Of a stretch of 6,563 nt of DNA, positions 4,768-6,563 are shown one piece after another. Made by a program: the position numbers and the translations under genes. The DNA lies in NCBI GenBank assembly GCA_028717785.1, contig JAQUND010000090.1, positions 1 through 6,563 of the forward strand, in the 5' to 3' direction. Positions within the stretch are counted from its first letter, which is position 1. Every line of letters begins with the position of its first letter. Source of the DNA: Candidatus Nanoarchaeia archaeon (GTDB lineage: Archaea; Nanoarchaeota; Nanoarchaeia; SCGC-AAA011-G17; JAFCDX01). A model generated the notes under the pieces. That model saw nothing but the letters and a program-made list of their open reading frames with translations, was not told the DNA's origin and made no database searches.

Positions 4768-5764
4768 TAATATACTCCGAATAATTTGATTTTATATTAT
4801 TAAATAATTGTAAAATTTTATTATAATTTTTTAATTCTATTTCTGTTATAATTAAACAAATTCTATTATAATTTAAACAATGCTCATATAATCTTTTTAT
4901 TTTATTTCTACATATAATATTGTATTCATTTTTATTATTTTTTAAAAAAATACTTGGTTTAACTTCAATCATAAAATAATTGTTATTACATTTCACAATA
5001 AAATCAGGATTATAATATCTATTTCCTTGTTTTATTTCGTTCCAATATTTTAATCTTGCATGACAATGATCGAACCAAATGTTATTATGAATACAAAAAT
5101 TTACAAATTGAATTTCATAACTTGACATTAATATTATAATTTTATTTGTATTTGGATTTAAAAATTCTGTTCTATATTTAGAATACCACCCTGTATTTTC
5201 CCTATTTGCATTTTTAGAACATTTTTCTAAAAGTTCTTCATATTTTGAAGGATCTTTTAAAATTTCTTTCCAAGATTTTCCTTTTCTACTTGGTCGATTT
5301 GCATTTGCTAAATGTAAAGCATGTAATCCTTCTTCAGAAAAATTATGTTTTCCTATTGCGTATTGTTCTCCACCTCTTCGTTCAACTCCATAAGTAACTA
5401 CACAAAATTTATTCCCACAAGTTTCATGATACCCAAAAGTTAAAGGAGAGACAAATTTTGTTATAGATTCTCCACAAAATCTACAAATTGGATATTTGTA
5501 TAAATTATGATAAATACAAATTAGTCTATCAGAAATAGTAGAAGAATCATTTAAAAAAAAAGTTCTATTATAAATTTTTTCTTTAATTTTTATATTTTTT
5601 ATAGAATTATACATACGGGATGCCATTAAATTTATTTCTAAATAATTGGAATTTCTTGATTTTTTATATATTAAAAATTTATAAAAAATCAATTCATCAA
5701 TAAGTTGTTGCGTTTTTTCATCTCTGTCAATCTCTCTTCTAATTATATTTTTTTTTAATTTCAT
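4757..5764 (-). CDS. Free-standing homing endonuclease inside the split intein locus, PD-(D/E)XK-like
   Basis: A 335-residue protein. Residues 1-90 are basic and helical. C94, C97, C116 and C121 (ICRFCGES and HETCGNKFC) form a zinc finger. Residues 140-190 (HNFSEEGLHALHLANANRPS, KGKSWKEI) look like the NUMOD-type DNA-binding segments of phage homing enzymes. The C-terminal nuclease core has SSYEIQF with E217, YYNPDF with D254, then FMIEVKPS with E267 and K269: E...PD...ExK, the PD-(D/E)XK pattern. Enzymes described between split-intein halves in 'fractured genes' are Vsr-like (EDxHD). This one shares location and fold type, but the EVK lysine suggests a more classical site. The start ATG has GAGGT about 11 nt ahead and a TTACTAATAA motif 19 nt ahead; its stop overlaps the IntC start by 11 nt. 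It presumably cuts intein-less polymerase alleles. Confidence 0.85.
   Translation of the reverse strand: MKLKKNIIRREIDRDEKTQQLIDELIFYKFLIYKKSRNSNYLEINLMASRMYNSIKNIKIKEKIYNRTFFLNDSSTISDRLICIYHNLYKYPICRFCGESITKFVSPLTFGYHETCGNKFCVVTYGVERRGGEQYAIGKHNFSEEGLHALHLANANRPSRKGKSWKEILKDPSKYEELLEKCSKNANRENTGWYSKYRTEFLNPNTNKIIILMSSYEIQFVNFCIHNNIWFDHCHARLKYWNEIKQGNRYYNPDFIVKCNNNYFMIEVKPSIFLKNNKNEYNIICRNKIKRLYEHCLNYNRICLIITEIELKNYNKILQLFNNIKSNYSEYINEN
4775..4778 (-). promoter_or_regulatory. Ribosome binding site for the IntC-polymerase gene
   Basis: GGAG lies 7 nt before the ATG at 4767, inside the last codons of the endonuclease gene. Its presence shows that the C-terminal intein half is an independent translation start and not a remnant of a continuous reading frame. 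Confidence 0.7.
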
Positions 5765-5783
5765 TATTAATTATTACCTCTAT

Positions 5784-5793
5784 TTATTAGTAA
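5784..5793 (-). promoter_or_regulatory. TTACTAATAA motif ahead of the split-intein endonuclease gene
   Basis: It lies in the 53-nt gap between the IntN stop and the endonuclease start, 19 nt from the ATG, and continues as ATAG; the included AATAAATA matches 7 of 8 bases of the T4 late box TATAAATA. TTAGT/ACTAA flank a 4-nt loop and could also form a short hairpin here. It would let the endonuclease be transcribed separately from the polymerase. Function inferred. Confidence 0.35.
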
Positions 5794-5817
5794 TAACTAA
5801 CAATATAATTTCAAAAA

Positions 5818-6563
5818 CTATATGGAAACTAATTCATCTTTATTTGTCAATTCGCTAGCTAAAATTTTTAATTCTATTCCTTTACGAATAATTAATATTT
5901 CATGATCAGGAGTTACAGAAATTATTGTCCCATCTTCTAATTCTATATCCAATAATTCACAATTTTGTTTATAAATTGTATGTGAAATACTCATTTCTGT
6001 ATTATTTCTATTTAAAAGTTTAATATCTCCAAAATAAGGAGTAAATTTTCCAATATTTATTAAAGGAACTATTTCATCAATTCTTAATATTCCCTTATTT
6101 GTTCTAATCTTTGTTTCTGCTGCCAAACATTGAAATTGTAATCCTTTAGCACTATCACGAAGATCAACAAACTTTTCATTTTTTTCTATTTTAGCCTTTT
6201 GATATACTTCCTCATAAGTAGTTTCCCAATTAAGAAGTTTTGCTAATCCAACCGCTAAATGACTATGTGGATCTTTACCACTCAATATTAATTCTTCTAA
6301 TACCCCAGCACCAGAAATTTGTGATGCTATTGCAACTTCCATTGCATCATAGTCTACTTTTCCTATTACATAACCATCATGAGGTAAAAATAATTTTCTA
6401 AATTCTTTAGGTGTTGGCATATTTTGATAATTTATTGAAGAGTCTAACCCGCCTCCACCAGACATTCTTCCTGTTTCAGTACCATGAAGTTTATACCCTC
6501 CATATAATACATTATTATAAATAGAACCCATAAAACCAGAGTGTTCTTCATTTTCTTCAATAT
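5818..6563 (-). CDS. Family A DNA polymerase, central part, fused to N-terminal split intein half (5' end outside window)
   Basis: The frame is open to the window edge (first whole codon at 6561), so the true start and the N-terminal domains are outside. An internal Met at 6531 is only a reference point; numbering here starts from it. HGTETGRMSGGG (16-27) and INYQNMPTP (33-41) are the polymerase template/primer-binding segments. YVIGKVDYDAMEVAIAS (54-70) is motif A with metal ligand D60 and E65. RDSAKGLQFQ (125-134) is the first part of motif B, with R125, K129 and F133 matching Pol I R754, K758 and F762. At residue 135 the sequence turns into an intein N-half and ends at a TAG. The gene therefore encodes about half the palm and fingers and needs the second gene's product for catalysis. 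Phe at the 762 position is the Pol I state, not the Tyr of T7. Confidence 0.94.
   Translation of the reverse strand, partial: IEENEEHSGFMGSIYNNVLYGGYKLHGTETGRMSGGGGLDSSINYQNMPTPKEFRKLFLPHDGYVIGKVDYDAMEVAIASQISGAGVLEELILSGKDPHSHLAVGLAKLLNWETTYEEVYQKAKIEKNEKFVDLRDSAKGLQFQCLAAETKIRTNKGILRIDEIVPLINIGKFTPYFGDIKLLNRNNTEMSISHTIYKQNCELLDIELEDGTIISVTPDHEILIIRKGIELKILASELTNKDELVSI
5821..6129 (-). other. Intein N-terminal half (IntN, 103 residues)
   Basis: It starts with Cys (TGT at 6129-6127) directly after the polymerase residues LQFQ. CLAAETKIRTNKGILRIDEI is block A. LEDGTIISVTPDHEILI is block B, with the conserved T-x-x-H (TPDH). The half ends in TNKDELVSI and a stop, without any linker or endonuclease domain. 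Sequence style and length are like the N-halves of naturally split phage inteins such as gp41-1. The splice site lies between the Pol I equivalents of 763 and 764, in the most conserved part of the O helix, which is typical of intein insertion. Confidence 0.92.

Noticed and set aside
4660..6129. A single continuous intein broken by sequencing frameshifts
   Set aside because: IntN ends in a stop, the endonuclease and IntC genes each have their own ATG and ribosome site, and the two halves already sum to a complete mini-intein.
1..6563. tRNA genes, CRISPR arrays, insertion sequences, restriction endonuclease
   Set aside because: No cloverleaf-type sequence, regularly spaced repeats, transposase motifs or restriction enzyme motifs were seen on either strand by eye.

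Overview
The window is an AT-rich piece of what is most likely a tailed double-stranded DNA phage genome. All ten coding segments lie on the minus strand and are tightly packed, with three 11-nt gene overlaps. They include a family A replicative polymerase, two free-standing homing endonucleases, an orphan DNA methyltransferase, a DUF932 protein and a pyrimidine-dimer glycosylase. Shine-Dalgarno sites (GAGG, AAGGAG) and AT-biased codons suggest a low-GC bacterial host, but the sequence does not identify it.

Right part (6563 to 4018, read on the minus strand). A family A DNA polymerase is broken in the middle of its nucleotide-binding O helix. The upstream gene carries motif A and the first part of motif B, then runs into a 103-residue N-terminal intein half and stops. 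The downstream gene starts with its own ribosome site, encodes a 36-residue C-terminal intein half, and continues with the rest of motif B and motif C. Between the halves lies a separate 335-residue endonuclease gene with a zinc finger and a PD-(D/E)XK-like active site. This matches the known 'fractured gene' arrangement: a trans-splicing split intein with a free-standing homing endonuclease between its halves. A whole polymerase needs protein trans-splicing of two products.

Middle part (4028 to 2171). A beta-class adenine-type methyltransferase begins with TTG and overlaps the polymerase end by 11 nt. It is followed by a four-cysteine small protein and three small unknown proteins. The three unknown proteins all begin MKRYxx(V/I)(F/Y)K(E/D), and their start regions are near-identical in DNA. 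This leader resembles the capsid-targeting propeptide of T4 internal proteins, so they are candidates for proteins packaged in the head and ejected into the host.

Left part (2170 to 1). A promoter inside an imperfect palindrome precedes a DUF932 gene, and a partial pyrimidine-dimer DNA glycosylase gene runs off the left edge. Both genes are visibly richer in G+C than the rest. Between them sits a more AT-rich GIY-YIG homing endonuclease gene with a roughly 190-nt leader. That leader can fold into a three-way junction followed by a U tract, a second hairpin, a possible kissing-loop contact, and a 9-bp pairing that would cover the endonuclease ribosome site.

The 10-mer TTACTAATAA (minus strand) was seen four times, each in a gap. 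The copies lie ahead of both endonuclease genes and ahead of the three-gene MKRY cluster. Two copies continue as TAATAAAT, close to the T4 late-promoter box, so a shared phage-specific promoter is a reasonable guess.
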